Source: an uncultured Saprospiraceae bacterium
GTDB lineage: Bacteria > Bacteroidota > Bacteroidia > Chitinophagales > Saprospiraceae
Assembly (NCBI GenBank): GCA_937959115.1
Contig: CALGAW010000057.1
Location: forward strand, 32,717-96,716
Direction: 5' to 3'
DNA: 64,000 nucleotides
A program made the position numbers and the translations under genes. This document shows, in pieces, positions 9,590-18,957 of this stretch (positions are counted from its first letter, which is position 1; each line of letters begins with the position of its first letter). The notes beneath the pieces are model-generated. The model ran no database searches and had not been told where the DNA came from. It saw only the letters and a list, made by a program, of their open reading frames with translations.

Positions 9590-12046
9590 ATGAGAATATC
9601 GCTTCTTGTAATACTATTCTTGATAACAACATCTCTTTGGTCACAAACCAATCCAGAAACGAAACATACCGATGCTAAACGGGTCAATACTCCTATAAAA
9701 ATTGATGGGATTCTAGATGAAGCAGCCTGGGAATCAGCCAAAATCGCAACAGACTTTACTCAATTGGAACCAGTATACGGTCCTCCAGCTTCTCAAAAGA
9801 CCAATGTAAAAATGTTATATGATGATGCCGCCTTGTACATAAGCGCTTTCATGTATGACGACGAACCAGATCAAATTCGTAAAGGACTTGCTCAACGAGA
9901 TAACATAGGACAAGCATCCCATTTCGGCATTTTCATTGATCCATACAAAAGTGGAATTGAAGGTATCGGTTTCTTAGTCACAGCAAGTAATGTGCAAGTG
10001 GACGCCACCTATTCACTGAACGGTGAAGACTCAAACTGGAATGCAGTATGGAAAAGCGCAGTTTCATTTAATGATAAAGGTTGGATTGTTGAGATCAGAA
10101 TCCCCTACTCTGCCTTGCGTTTCCCTAAGAAGGAAGTACAAGAATGGGGAATCAACTTTCAACGAACCATGAATCGAAAGGCAGAGGAGGTCTGGTGGAA
10201 TAAGATCGACCCAAAGGTAGATGGCTTTTTTAGCCAATTTGGTGAAGTCAATACGATAAAAAATGTTGACCCACCAGTACGATTATTTCTTTATCCTTAT
10301 GTGTCTTACAACTTATCCCATTATCCTTATAATGATCCAGCGATCAAAAACTGGCGGAATAGTTTTAATGCAGGGATGGATATCAAATATGGAATAAACG
10401 ATGCATTCACCCTTGATATGACCTTGATTCCTGACTTTGGACAAACAGCTTCAGATGATCAAATTCTAAACCTTAACTCATTTGAAGTCCAATTTGATGA
10501 ACGGAGACAGTTTTTTACAGAAGGTACTGACTTGTTTGGAAAGGGGAATCTCTTTTATTCAAGAAGAGTTGGTGGAAGACCTGCTGGCTATTATGATGTG
10601 CAGGATGAAGCAGAATCATCAGGGGAAACCATTCTTAAAAATTCTTCGAATACGCAACTGCTAAATGCCACCAAACTTTCAGGTCGAACTGCAAGTGGAT
10701 TGGGAATTGGCCTGTTTAACGCAATAGGTGCTCGGACAAATGCTGAGCTGGTTGATTCTACTGGGAATTCACGCCAAATTCAAACAAGCCCATTAACCAA
10801 TTATAATGTGTTAGTGTTTGACCAAAACCTAAAAAACAATTCATCCCTTACCTTTATCAATACCAATGTGTGGCGGGAAGGTGGTGGCGACAATTATGAA
10901 GCCAATGTCACGGGTACGGTGTTTCGACTAAGTGATAAAGGAAATAAATTTGATGTCAGTGGCATGGCTATGCTCAGTCAAAAATACTTTGATGGTTTTA
11001 GTGATGTAGAATTAGGCCATCGCTCAGAACTTTATGCTGGTCGAATAAGTGGAAATCTAAACTATAGAGCAGGCATTGAAATTGTAAGCAACCAATACGA
11101 CCACAATGATCTAGGATTCTTAAGACGAAACAATTATAATCGGTTTTTCGGTCGAATCATTTATAGGCAGTTTGACCCATTCGGGCCCTTTCTTAGGGCG
11201 TTTGTAGGATCAAACACAGCATTAGAACAACTCTACAAGCCAAACAGATACCGATCGTTCAACCTTAATCCTTTTTATGGAGGAATGTTCAAAAATCGGA
11301 TGGACTTTGAGCATTGGGGCTACTTTATTCCGTTTGGTTCATTCGATTATGATGAACCTCGATCTACTGGGAGATTTCTTCGTATTCCAGCCTATTGGGC
11401 TTCAGGCTTCAGTTTCAATACTGATCGAAGTAAGAAGTTTGTAATGCGTTTGTTTGGGAGTTTTGGTATTGTAAATGAAAAAAATCGATATCTATATGAT
11501 TTTGGAATGCGTCCTTCTCTTGTACTGACCGATAAATTATCCCTAGAATATACATTTAGCTACTACAATGGAGAGAATGATACAGGCTGGGTTGAGGAGT
11601 TAAGTGAAACGGATATAATTTTTGGTAGAAGAGCGTTGAATACCTATTCTAACGTAATCAATTTAAAATATATTTTCACAAGTAAAATGGGCATTGATTT
11701 CAGAGCAAGACATTATTGGTCGAAAGCAGATTATGAATCCTATTTCCTTCTTGGTAATGATGGATATCCAATGCCAACAACCTATGATGGCTTGGAGGAT
11801 GGCCTATCTAAGAACGACATCAATTACAATGCCTTTACAGTGGACATGGTTTATAGTTGGGAATTTCAGCCAGGTAGCCAACTAAGCATTGTTTGGAAAG
11901 ACATCATCAATACGTTTTCCAATGATACTGATTATAATTTTGGAAACAACTTCAAAGAAACAATCACAGCTGACCAGTCAAACCTGTTTTCTGTGAAACT
12001 CTTGTACTTCATTGACTATCTTAATTTGAAGAAAAAATCCAACTAA
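9590..12046 (+). CDS. CBM9-like / DUF5916 outer-membrane protein
   Basis: The 818-residue protein begins with a signal peptide (MRISLLVILFLITTSLWSQ). Residues about 30-215 form a family 9 carbohydrate-binding-like domain (IDGILDEAAWESAK, then VKMLYDDAALYISAFMYD, then EIRIPYSALRFP). The remainder is the DUF5916 region, beginning PPVRLFLYPYVSYN and including PDFGQTASDDQILNLNSFE and FDERRQFFTEGTDLF, and likely folds as a membrane beta-barrel with aromatic-rich strands to the C-terminus. Such proteins are common in Bacteroidota and are placed in the outer membrane; whether they bind sugars is not established, and no degradation locus surrounds this one. There is no T9SS tail. Confidence 0.88.
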   Translation: MRISLLVILFLITTSLWSQTNPETKHTDAKRVNTPIKIDGILDEAAWESAKIATDFTQLEPVYGPPASQKTNVKMLYDDAALYISAFMYDDEPDQIRKGLAQRDNIGQASHFGIFIDPYKSGIEGIGFLVTASNVQVDATYSLNGEDSNWNAVWKSAVSFNDKGWIVEIRIPYSALRFPKKEVQEWGINFQRTMNRKAEEVWWNKIDPKVDGFFSQFGEVNTIKNVDPPVRLFLYPYVSYNLSHYPYNDPAIKNWRNSFNAGMDIKYGINDAFTLDMTLIPDFGQTASDDQILNLNSFEVQFDERRQFFTEGTDLFGKGNLFYSRRVGGRPAGYYDVQDEAESSGETILKNSSNTQLLNATKLSGRTASGLGIGLFNAIGARTNAELVDSTGNSRQIQTSPLTNYNVLVFDQNLKNNSSLTFINTNVWREGGGDNYEANVTGTVFRLSDKGNKFDVSGMAMLSQKYFDGFSDVELGHRSELYAGRISGNLNYRAGIEIVSNQYDHNDLGFLRRNNYNRFFGRIIYRQFDPFGPFLRAFVGSNTALEQLYKPNRYRSFNLNPFYGGMFKNRMDFEHWGYFIPFGSFDYDEPRSTGRFLRIPAYWASGFSFNTDRSKKFVMRLFGSFGIVNEKNRYLYDFGMRPSLVLTDKLSLEYTFSYYNGENDTGWVEELSETDIIFGRRALNTYSNVINLKYIFTSKMGIDFRARHYWSKADYESYFLLGNDGYPMPTTYDGLEDGLSKNDINYNAFTVDMVYSWEFQPGSQLSIVWKDIINTFSNDTDYNFGNNFKETITADQSNLFSVKLLYFIDYLNLKKKSN

Positions 12047-12202
12047 TTATTAAAGGCTAATTAACAACGGAATAATGTTGTACTTAAGGCACGTTTCGTT
12101 CTTGCAACTCTTTTTCCAAAGTTCGTTCTATCGCACCTTCAGTGCTTGAACTACATCATAAAAACTGATTTCAGTTAACCGTCTCAAAGACAAAAAGTCA
12201 AC

Positions 12203-12260
12203 GTTAATAATTAATAATTAAACATTAATCATTGATAATTAATCATTGCTAATTGTTAAT
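12203..12260. repeat. AT-rich TTAATAATTAAT-type spacer repeats
   Basis: A low-complexity run of TTAATAATTAATAATTAA, ATTAATCATTGATAATTAATC and related units lies before the gamma-glutamyltransferase gene. It is similar in style to the element at 5127-5182. No function is evident. Confidence 0.5.
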
Positions 12261-12283
12261 ATTGTGATTCGACGTATAATCCT

Positions 12284-13801
12284 ATGAAAAAAACAAAGGG
12301 TATCATTACTGCGGGGCATGCTCAAACTGCTTGGGCTGGTATTCAAATTCTTGATGAAGGGGGAAATGCATTTGATGCAGCAATTTCCATGAGCTTCGCG
12401 GCTTGCATCAATGAGTTTTGCATGAGTTCCCTTGGTGGAGGAACATTTTTCAACCTATTTACGCAAGAAGGTAAAACCGTAATTATAGATGCATTTTGCC
12501 AAACTCCAAAGCAAAAACGACCACTTGATCAAATTGAGTTTTATCCGCACACCATTGATTTTGGAAATACTCAAGAAGACTTTCAAATTGGCATGGGTGC
12601 CATCGCTGCCCCAGGAACCCTAGCAGGGATTTATGCCTTGTACGAACAGTTTGCCACCCTACCCTTCAAAGAATTGATCGAACCCGCCCTTCAAATTGCT
12701 AGAAAAGGCTCACTGGTTGATGATTTTCAGGAATTTGACTACAGCGTCCTAGAATCTATGCTACGCGTGCACCCAGAATCTAGAGCACTGTTTACCAAGG
12801 AAGACGGCAGTCTGGTCAAAGAAGGAGATGTTGTTGGAATGCCTGTTTTTGCCGATTTCCTAGAATGCTTGAGGTTTGAGGGCAAGGATTTATTCTACAA
12901 AGGAGAAATTGCTCAAAAAATCGCAAAAGACAGTCAAGAGAAAGGCGGATTTATCAGTTATAAGGATCTCGCCTCTTACCAAGCAATAGTGCGCAATCCG
13001 CTATCATTTAACTATAGGGGACACACCGTACTTACAAACGATTTACCGTCCATTGGTGGGCCATTGATTGCACTTGGATTAAACAAATTGCAAGCAGACC
13101 GAAGTTTTAACAAGCATACAGATCCAGCACATACCAATCGGATGTTTGAGGTGTTTCAATATCTCGAAGGCGTAGACAGAACCGTTGACGGTTTAAATCT
13201 CTTGTTGGCTAAGGAGTCTAATATCAAATCAAACTTCAAGGAGGCAGGAGGTAAAAAATGGGGAAGCACAACGCATTTCAATGTAATGGATGAACACGGA
13301 AATGCTATATCTGTTACCACTTCCAATGGAGAAGGCTCTGGATACATGATAGAAGGGACCAACGTCATGCTCAACAATATGCTAGGCGAAGCCGCTCTGT
13401 TACCTGGTGGCTTTCATAGCTGGGCGCCTGACCAACGGTTGTCTTCCATGATGTCCCCAACACTGATCTTGGACAATCAAGATACGATTCGATATGCGCT
13501 TGGTACTGGAGGCGCTGGGCGAATCCCTACGATGGTCTTGCAAGTGATTTCCTATTTACTTGATTACGGAATGACTGCAGAGCAAGCCGTTGGTGCGCCG
13601 AGATGTCACTTAGAGCATGGTTCCTTTGATCTTGAGCCTGAATTGTGGGTAGAAGGATCGTTTGATGCTGAGAAGGTATCGCAGTGGGCTGAGCAACACA
13701 TGTATTTTGGAGGTGTTCATACGGTTGAACGGCTGCCTGATGGTCGGTTTGAAGGGGTTGGAGATGCTCGCAGAAGTGGCGTTGTGCTAGTTAATGATTA
13801 A
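12284..13801 (+). CDS. Gamma-glutamyltransferase family protein without signal peptide
   Basis: The 505-residue protein follows the GGT fold order: GIITAGHAQTAWAGIQIL and GGNAFDAAISM at the N-terminus, MSSLGGGTF, then the autoprocessing site GSTTHFNVMDEHGNAIS. There Thr329 of the TTH motif should be the N-terminal nucleophile of the small subunit after self-cleavage. NGEGSGYMIEGTN and MMSPTLILD follow. Members transfer or hydrolyse gamma-glutamyl groups, such as from glutathione. Most bacterial GGTs are periplasmic; this one has no signal peptide, so it should be cytoplasmic and may belong to the branch acting on other N-acyl or gamma-glutamyl compounds. Flanking genes are unrelated. Confidence 0.9.
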   Translation: MKKTKGIITAGHAQTAWAGIQILDEGGNAFDAAISMSFAACINEFCMSSLGGGTFFNLFTQEGKTVIIDAFCQTPKQKRPLDQIEFYPHTIDFGNTQEDFQIGMGAIAAPGTLAGIYALYEQFATLPFKELIEPALQIARKGSLVDDFQEFDYSVLESMLRVHPESRALFTKEDGSLVKEGDVVGMPVFADFLECLRFEGKDLFYKGEIAQKIAKDSQEKGGFISYKDLASYQAIVRNPLSFNYRGHTVLTNDLPSIGGPLIALGLNKLQADRSFNKHTDPAHTNRMFEVFQYLEGVDRTVDGLNLLLAKESNIKSNFKEAGGKKWGSTTHFNVMDEHGNAISVTTSNGEGSGYMIEGTNVMLNNMLGEAALLPGGFHSWAPDQRLSSMMSPTLILDNQDTIRYALGTGGAGRIPTMVLQVISYLLDYGMTAEQAVGAPRCHLEHGSFDLEPELWVEGSFDAEKVSQWAEQHMYFGGVHTVERLPDGRFEGVGDARRSGVVLVND

Positions 13802-13981
13802 TGAATCATAAGGTTACGTCTAAATTAATCAAACGCTTCCTTTTATATTCGGTTTATGTACCCTATTGGTAACATTCAAAGATATAATAAGTTACGAACT
13901 ATTTAATTAATCATTATCCATTAGTAAATTCTTACTTATTTTGCTTAATTTGAATTAATTATCTAACAAAAATCTATTCCT

Positions 13982-16900
13982 TTGAAAACCTTATACTTCT
14001 TCCTCGTTTTGATGGTGACCTCTCTTTCTACTTTAAATGGACAATCAAGACCTGCAAGTGATTTAATGCTTGTAGAACCTTGCAATCATCAACATCAAAC
14101 TCAAAAACTCTATGATAAATATCCTTCCTTAAAACCGAAACAAAACAAGCGAAGTACTAGATCATCCAAGGCCTGTGACATGAACAGAGTGATTCCAGTT
14201 GTAGTCCATATCGTTCACATGTGTGGACCAGAAAACATAGGAGATGCTCAAGTACAGGATGGAATGAATACCTTGAATGCTGCATTTAACAAAATGAATA
14301 ACTATGGAGCGGATATCCCTACAACAGATCCGCATTATAACAACATAGCGGATGTGGAATTAACCTTTAAGCTAGCAGAAATCGACCCTGCAGGAAATGC
14401 GACAACTGGGATCACAAGAACCGTATCCCCATTAACGTATGTAGGAGCATCCAGAGAGCAGCAATTAAAACAAGTCATCAACTGGGACCGTTCTAGGTAT
14501 TTGAATATCTGGATAGTTGACAATGCAGGTGGCTCAGGCTATGCGCAATACCCTGGAACAGTAGACCAGCCACCATTCGTAGAATACGACGGGATTGTAA
14601 TGAAACATATCTACTTCGGAACGATCGGAACTGCATCAGGCAATGCTTACTTAGATGAATTAATCACGCACGAAGTTGGTCATTGGCTCAATCTCATCCA
14701 TACTTGGGGCGATCAATTTTACGTCTCTAGTCCACAAGCTTGTGGCGATGATGACTTTGTCGCTGACACACCCAATACAAGAGGAAACAACAGTGTCGGC
14801 TGCTCAAACTCGGGAATTGACAGTTGCCCAGCCGATCCAGGAGTTGATAACGAACATAATTTCATGGATTACAGTTGCCAAGTCATGTTTACCAACGGTC
14901 AAAAAGCTAGAATGTGGGACTGCCTTTGTGATACGATAGCACAAAGAGATACCATAGGCACAGCAGGAAGCAATGTGTTTACTCTAATACCGAATTCTGC
15001 CACACCACGGCTTACGACAAGTGGCTATTTCTTCAATGAATCTTCTGCAAATGATGGAATGATTGAAGGGACAAATGAGATCACACTTTCGTCAGGTAAT
15101 TTCATCGCGACCTTGATAAATGGCATGCACTATACTGTTTCCCCAGCTGTTCCAGCAGGATTGACTATCGCACTTACCAATACTGGTGGGAATGTGGTAT
15201 CGGTTTCCTTCTCAGGCACCGCTGCAAGCCATGTCGATGCTGATGATCTCAACAACTTTACAATTAACTTCAATAGCAATGCCGTGACAGGCGTTAACCA
15301 TGCTAGTCTTTTCAAGCCATATATAACTGGATTGACAATTGATTTCAACGATCCCAGTGAACTTGTCCATGAATCCTATACTTACACCACTGGGGATCCA
15401 CAATGCATTGCTCAGGTGAACTTGCAATGGTCTAGCTGGTATTCTAAGTATCATGGTTATATCGGAATGGTTTTTAATGCTGGAGAATACCATATCTATA
15501 ATGAAGGTGGTAATCCGCTAGAGATGCTTTGTGCACAGGGAACTAAAAATGTAGCAAATCTGCCATTCGGAACTCAGATAAATGCAACTGTACCTGGTTA
15601 CAGTTATGAATTAGCAGGAGGAGGTGCGCCCAATGATCCTGATGCAGTGGTTCTTTGGTCTCCAACTCATCTTGACTTTGACAATACATTGGGATACGCT
15701 GGTTTCCGATTCAAAACGGCTTGCGGATCTGCTTATAACTATGGTTGGATGTCATTTTACGCAGACCAAGGTGCTCAATCCTTCTGTATTGTCGACATGG
15801 TGTTTAATGACGATCCAGGCATAACCGTCTCACCACCTATTGGCAATTGCTTTGGTAGTGGAGATAGTACTTTCGACTGGGTGGATCAGCTTGATATGGA
15901 AAACATTTCGAATCCTTCCGGGAACGATGGTGGTTATGTTGATTTTTCAAACTTAACCATTATTGTTGATCCGGCAATTGGCGCTGATTTTACACTTTAC
16001 AAAGGCGGAACCCCAAGCTATGATGCACATTGGAAAATCTGGATAGACTTCAATGGAAATGGAAGCTTCAATGATCCAGGAGAACGTGTGTTTTATGAAT
16101 TTCAAGACGCTTCAATTCCCAATAGTAATCCAGTAGAAGTCAATTACCCATTAGTTCCTTCAACAACGGCCTCTGGCACCTACAAATTGCGTGTAGGGAT
16201 CAGTCTTTATTCAGATTACAACCCTTGTGAAGAAATACAATACGGTGAATTTGAAGATTATACATTACAGGTGGTTGGCACTTGTGTGACACCGCCAGCT
16301 TCTGATATTTCAAGTACTGTCAATAATTATTCAGCCAATTTTATTTCCCAAGCATATGGCAATGTATTGCACCAGTTTCAATATAGAAAAGTTGGTGCTC
16401 CTACATGGAACGTCTTGCCTTCCTCCAGTCAGCCAAATGATGTAGCAACGGGTTTATTAAGCTGCGAGCAATATGAAGTTCAGTTGCGTATTGATTGTGC
16501 TGGTTCCTGGTCACCATACTCAGCAAGCCACTTCTTTACCACTTCTGGAACAGAATCTACCGTCAAGGTTTTATTGGAAGGACCAGCAAGCATCGTCTCC
16601 AATCTAATGAGTGCTGATTTGTATGATAATGGTTATTTACCAGGTATGACTCCAACAACTGGTTCACCAACTCCTGCTGGACAGCCTTACAGCGGAGCGC
16701 CATGGAATTACTCAGGAACAGAAGGACAAGGCTTTACAGATGCAGATTATCAAGCGATTAACGCAACTACAGGTCTAAAACCAGTTGACTGGGTGCTTGT
16801 TTCTTTTCGTGGTGGCACAGGTCCGAATACGGAGTCTGATAAGACAGCAGCTTTGCTTTTGCAAGACGGATCGATTCACTTTGTAGATAGTTGTTTGGCC

Positions 16901-17254
16901 TTGAACACCAATCAAGGATATTATATAGTAGTAGAACATAGAAATCATTTGGCAGTCATGTCTGTCGCTTTGATTAACTACGTAAATAATAACTTTTCTC
17001 TTACGTTCTTCAATCAGGATTCCTACAATGTAACTCAAACGGGCTCTAAACAGCTCAATAACGGTAAGTGGGTCATGTATTCAAGTGATGCGGATTCAGA
17101 TGGCGTTGTGAATGCTTCTGACCGCTCAGCGCTTTGGAACGCTAAGAACCAAGAAGGCTATTTACAGGAAGATGTCAATTTGGATGGCCGATGTGACGCT
17201 GCTGATCGCAGTGCAGCTTGGAACAATAAGAACAATGTGTCTCAAGTACCGTAA
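13982..17254 (+). CDS. Secreted M43 (pappalysin-like) metalloprotease with GEVED, FN3 and dockerin-like C-terminus
   Basis: The 1090-residue protein starts at TTG and has the signal peptide MKTLYFFLVLMVTSLSTLNG. The M43 catalytic domain (about 65-330) carries the zinc motif HEVGHWLNLIH (230-240) and the Met-turn region HNFMDYSC. A GEVED domain (about 620-760) shows WKIWIDFNGNGSFNDPGERV and ends EIQYGEFEDYTLQVVG. A fibronectin type III-like domain follows (about 765-855). From about 860 a module with WNYSGTEGQGF, DWVLVSFR, YYIVVEHRNHLAVM ends in two dockerin-like repeats, DADSDGVVNASDRSALWNAK and DVNLDGRCDAADRSAAWNNK, then SQVP. The same C-terminal module is in the beta-helix protein at 50316-52727. 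It lacks a type A T9SS tail. Zn-dependent peptide cleavage outside the cell is inferred. Confidence 0.9.
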   Translation: MKTLYFFLVLMVTSLSTLNGQSRPASDLMLVEPCNHQHQTQKLYDKYPSLKPKQNKRSTRSSKACDMNRVIPVVVHIVHMCGPENIGDAQVQDGMNTLNAAFNKMNNYGADIPTTDPHYNNIADVELTFKLAEIDPAGNATTGITRTVSPLTYVGASREQQLKQVINWDRSRYLNIWIVDNAGGSGYAQYPGTVDQPPFVEYDGIVMKHIYFGTIGTASGNAYLDELITHEVGHWLNLIHTWGDQFYVSSPQACGDDDFVADTPNTRGNNSVGCSNSGIDSCPADPGVDNEHNFMDYSCQVMFTNGQKARMWDCLCDTIAQRDTIGTAGSNVFTLIPNSATPRLTTSGYFFNESSANDGMIEGTNEITLSSGNFIATLINGMHYTVSPAVPAGLTIALTNTGGNVVSVSFSGTAASHVDADDLNNFTINFNSNAVTGVNHASLFKPYITGLTIDFNDPSELVHESYTYTTGDPQCIAQVNLQWSSWYSKYHGYIGMVFNAGEYHIYNEGGNPLEMLCAQGTKNVANLPFGTQINATVPGYSYELAGGGAPNDPDAVVLWSPTHLDFDNTLGYAGFRFKTACGSAYNYGWMSFYADQGAQSFCIVDMVFNDDPGITVSPPIGNCFGSGDSTFDWVDQLDMENISNPSGNDGGYVDFSNLTIIVDPAIGADFTLYKGGTPSYDAHWKIWIDFNGNGSFNDPGERVFYEFQDASIPNSNPVEVNYPLVPSTTASGTYKLRVGISLYSDYNPCEEIQYGEFEDYTLQVVGTCVTPPASDISSTVNNYSANFISQAYGNVLHQFQYRKVGAPTWNVLPSSSQPNDVATGLLSCEQYEVQLRIDCAGSWSPYSASHFFTTSGTESTVKVLLEGPASIVSNLMSADLYDNGYLPGMTPTTGSPTPAGQPYSGAPWNYSGTEGQGFTDADYQAINATTGLKPVDWVLVSFRGGTGPNTESDKTAALLLQDGSIHFVDSCLALNTNQGYYIVVEHRNHLAVMSVALINYVNNNFSLTFFNQDSYNVTQTGSKQLNNGKWVMYSSDADSDGVVNASDRSALWNAKNQEGYLQEDVNLDGRCDAADRSAAWNNKNNVSQVP

Positions 17255-17272
17255 ATCTAATTTCTAATGGCA

Positions 17273-17320
17273 CAAATAAGACCTTTTACTTTTTTGAAAA
17301 GTGAAAGGTCTTATTTGTTT
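17273..17320 (+). terminator. Rho-independent terminator after the M43 protease
   Basis: A long stem, CAAATAAGACCTTT (17273-17286) with AAAGGTCTTATTTG (17304-17317), is extended by partial pairing across the central CTTTTTTGAAAAG and ends in TTATTTGTTT. It begins 18 bp after the stop codon. Confidence 0.85.
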
Positions 17321-17450
17321 GGAGTTAGATGTTTGCATATACAAAACAAGAGAACACAGTTATAAAAACAGTAAAAACAGATAACCATTCGTCCATAAAA
17401 ACATAGTTGGAACGTTTATTGACAATATCAACATCAGTTAATTGTTATTT

Positions 17451-18080
17451 ATGAGAAATCTAATTCTATTGTTTTTTGTTTTAAGCCTTGCCAGATCTAC
17501 AAATGCGCAAGACTTCTACCCTATGAAGGATATTGCCTCCTTTAAAGAAAACCTACAGAAAAGCGCCAACACTACAGAGACCATAGACAGCGATTTCACA
17601 CAATACAAGTTCCTCAGCTTCCTTAGCGAAGAGATTGAATCAGAAGGCCATCTGTCTTTTAAAAAAGACAACAAAATCCGATGGGAGTATACCAGTCCAT
17701 TCAGCTATCTGATCCTCCTAAACGACAGCAAACTTAAGATTGTAGACGATGAGGACGAGAGCAACTTCGACCTATCTTCCAACAAAACCTTTCAGCGCAT
17801 CAACGATATGATCATCAGCAGCGTGCAAGGAAACGTCCTAGATGAATCAATGTACAACTTTCAGTTTAAGGAAAACAAAGATGCTTTTTACGTAGTATTA
17901 ACCCCCATAGAAGAGGAAATGACCGAATACATTTCAGCCATCCATCTATATTTCGATCGAAACGATTATTCTGTAAATAAAGTAAAAATGCTTGAACAAA
18001 GCGGTGATTACACAACGATCGTATTCCGAAATAAAAAGCTAAATATGGAATTGAAGGATGAATTATTTTCTGTTGAATAA
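17451..18080 (+). CDS. LolA-like outer-membrane lipoprotein carrier family protein
   Basis: The 209-residue protein has a signal peptide (MRNLILLFFVLSLARSTNAQ); the ATG at 17451 is preferred over a TTG at 17442. The body fits the LolA/LolB half-barrel: FKENLQKSANTTETIDSDFTQ, then LSEEIESEGHLSFKKDNKIR, WEYTSPFSYLILLND, and a C-terminal strand pattern YISAIHLYFDRNDY. LolA-like proteins carry lipids or lipoproteins through the periplasm. Homologues sit in aryl-polyene and flexirubin clusters beside MMPL exporters, as here, so a carrier role for a specific lipid product is likely (inference). It starts the 17.4-24.4 kb set; a 212-bp spacer separates it from the next gene. Confidence 0.85.
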   Translation: MRNLILLFFVLSLARSTNAQDFYPMKDIASFKENLQKSANTTETIDSDFTQYKFLSFLSEEIESEGHLSFKKDNKIRWEYTSPFSYLILLNDSKLKIVDDEDESNFDLSSNKTFQRINDMIISSVQGNVLDESMYNFQFKENKDAFYVVLTPIEEEMTEYISAIHLYFDRNDYSVNKVKMLEQSGDYTTIVFRNKKLNMELKDELFSVE

Positions 18081-18292
18081 AGACGATAAAGGAATATCGA
18101 ACGCTAAAGCGAATGAATATCGATTGAAGAATTTCGAACTTTCAAACGTAAGAAAAACACTATCAACAAGTTACCACTTACAAACCAATTCATAATTCCC
18201 TTTTTTTAATATTCTTCATCTAAGTTCGAAATTCGTTATTCGATATCTCCATCATTGTTCTTACCTTTGCCATTCAAACCATTCGTTAACCA
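18081..18292. repeat. Spacer with imperfect inverted repeat of TCGAA-rich text
   Basis: AATATCGATTGAAGAATTTCGAAC near 18116-18140 is mirrored by GTTCGAAATTCGTTATTCGATATC near 18223-18247, about 24 bp with several mismatches and an 80-bp interval. It could be a dispersed intergenic element or a structured leader of the downstream gene. No gene is seen in it. Confidence 0.5.
18262..18269 (+). promoter_or_regulatory. Bacteroidota -7 promoter element before the lipoprotein gene
   Basis: TACCTTTG matches TAnnTTTG and ends 23 nt before the GTG start at 18293. It suggests that this gene and the four after it can be transcribed separately from the LolA-like gene. Confidence 0.45.
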
Positions 18293-18952
18293 GTGGAATT
18301 ATCAAATCTTATAAAAACCAGTGTTCTATACATCCTCCTTGCGACATCCATCACAAGCTGCCAGCTAGGAACATACAGACATCTTAAGTCCACAGCAGAA
18401 AGCAAAAACCACCTTCCCATCCTCATCAACAAAGACTACAAAACCTATGTCTTCAAGTCAAAGATGACCTTCAAAGAAAACTCCTTCAGTGGCTTGTTTG
18501 TCATAAAACATGAGGCTAGCGGCACTAAAATCGCCCTAGTACCTCCGATGGGTCCAAAGCTATTTGATTTTGAGATCACACCTGCCAATGAATTCCGTGT
18601 ACAGCACTGTCTTGAACAGTTGAATCGACCAATTATCCTTGCCATGATAGAAGAGGATATCCGCTTATTGCTGCAACAGCCTAAATCGGTAAAACAGACG
18701 ACTTATCATCAAAATCCAAGAGATAATTCACTTGTAAAACGGATAAAAACGAATAAATCAGTTAATTATTACTTTTTCGATCCTAAAACTACTAATTTAG
18801 CAGCTTTGGAATCAGCCAATAAACTAGGAAGAAAGAAAACTGTCATTCAGCTTTCTGAATTTATCGAAGGATTTCCTAACAAAATTGACATGATACACCA
18901 AAACATCCCACTATCCTTGAGTTTTACCACTATTAAACGTAAACAGGAATAA
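18293..18952 (+). CDS. Lipoprotein of the lipid-export set (possibly DUF3261-like)
   Basis: The 219-residue protein begins at GTG and has a lipobox: MELSNLIKTSVLYILLATSI, then TSC with Cys23. The remainder is mixed alpha/beta with YKTYVFKSKMTFKENSFSGL and a central GTKIALVPPMGPKLFDFEIT, similar in size and context to the DUF3261 lipoproteins of aryl-polyene clusters; that assignment is tentative. It lies 5 bp before the dehydratase and is followed by the glycosyltransferase and MMPL genes, so it is probably an outer-membrane lipoprotein helping delivery or insertion of their lipid product. Confidence 0.65.
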   Translation: MELSNLIKTSVLYILLATSITSCQLGTYRHLKSTAESKNHLPILINKDYKTYVFKSKMTFKENSFSGLFVIKHEASGTKIALVPPMGPKLFDFEITPANEFRVQHCLEQLNRPIILAMIEEDIRLLLQQPKSVKQTTYHQNPRDNSLVKRIKTNKSVNYYFFDPKTTNLAALESANKLGRKKTVIQLSEFIEGFPNKIDMIHQNIPLSLSFTTIKRKQE

Positions 18953-18957
18953 GACGA

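Noticed and set aside
12275..12280. TATAAT -10 box before the gamma-glutamyltransferase gene
   Set aside because: It lies 3 bp before the ATG, so the transcript would start inside the gene, and this is not the Bacteroidota consensus.
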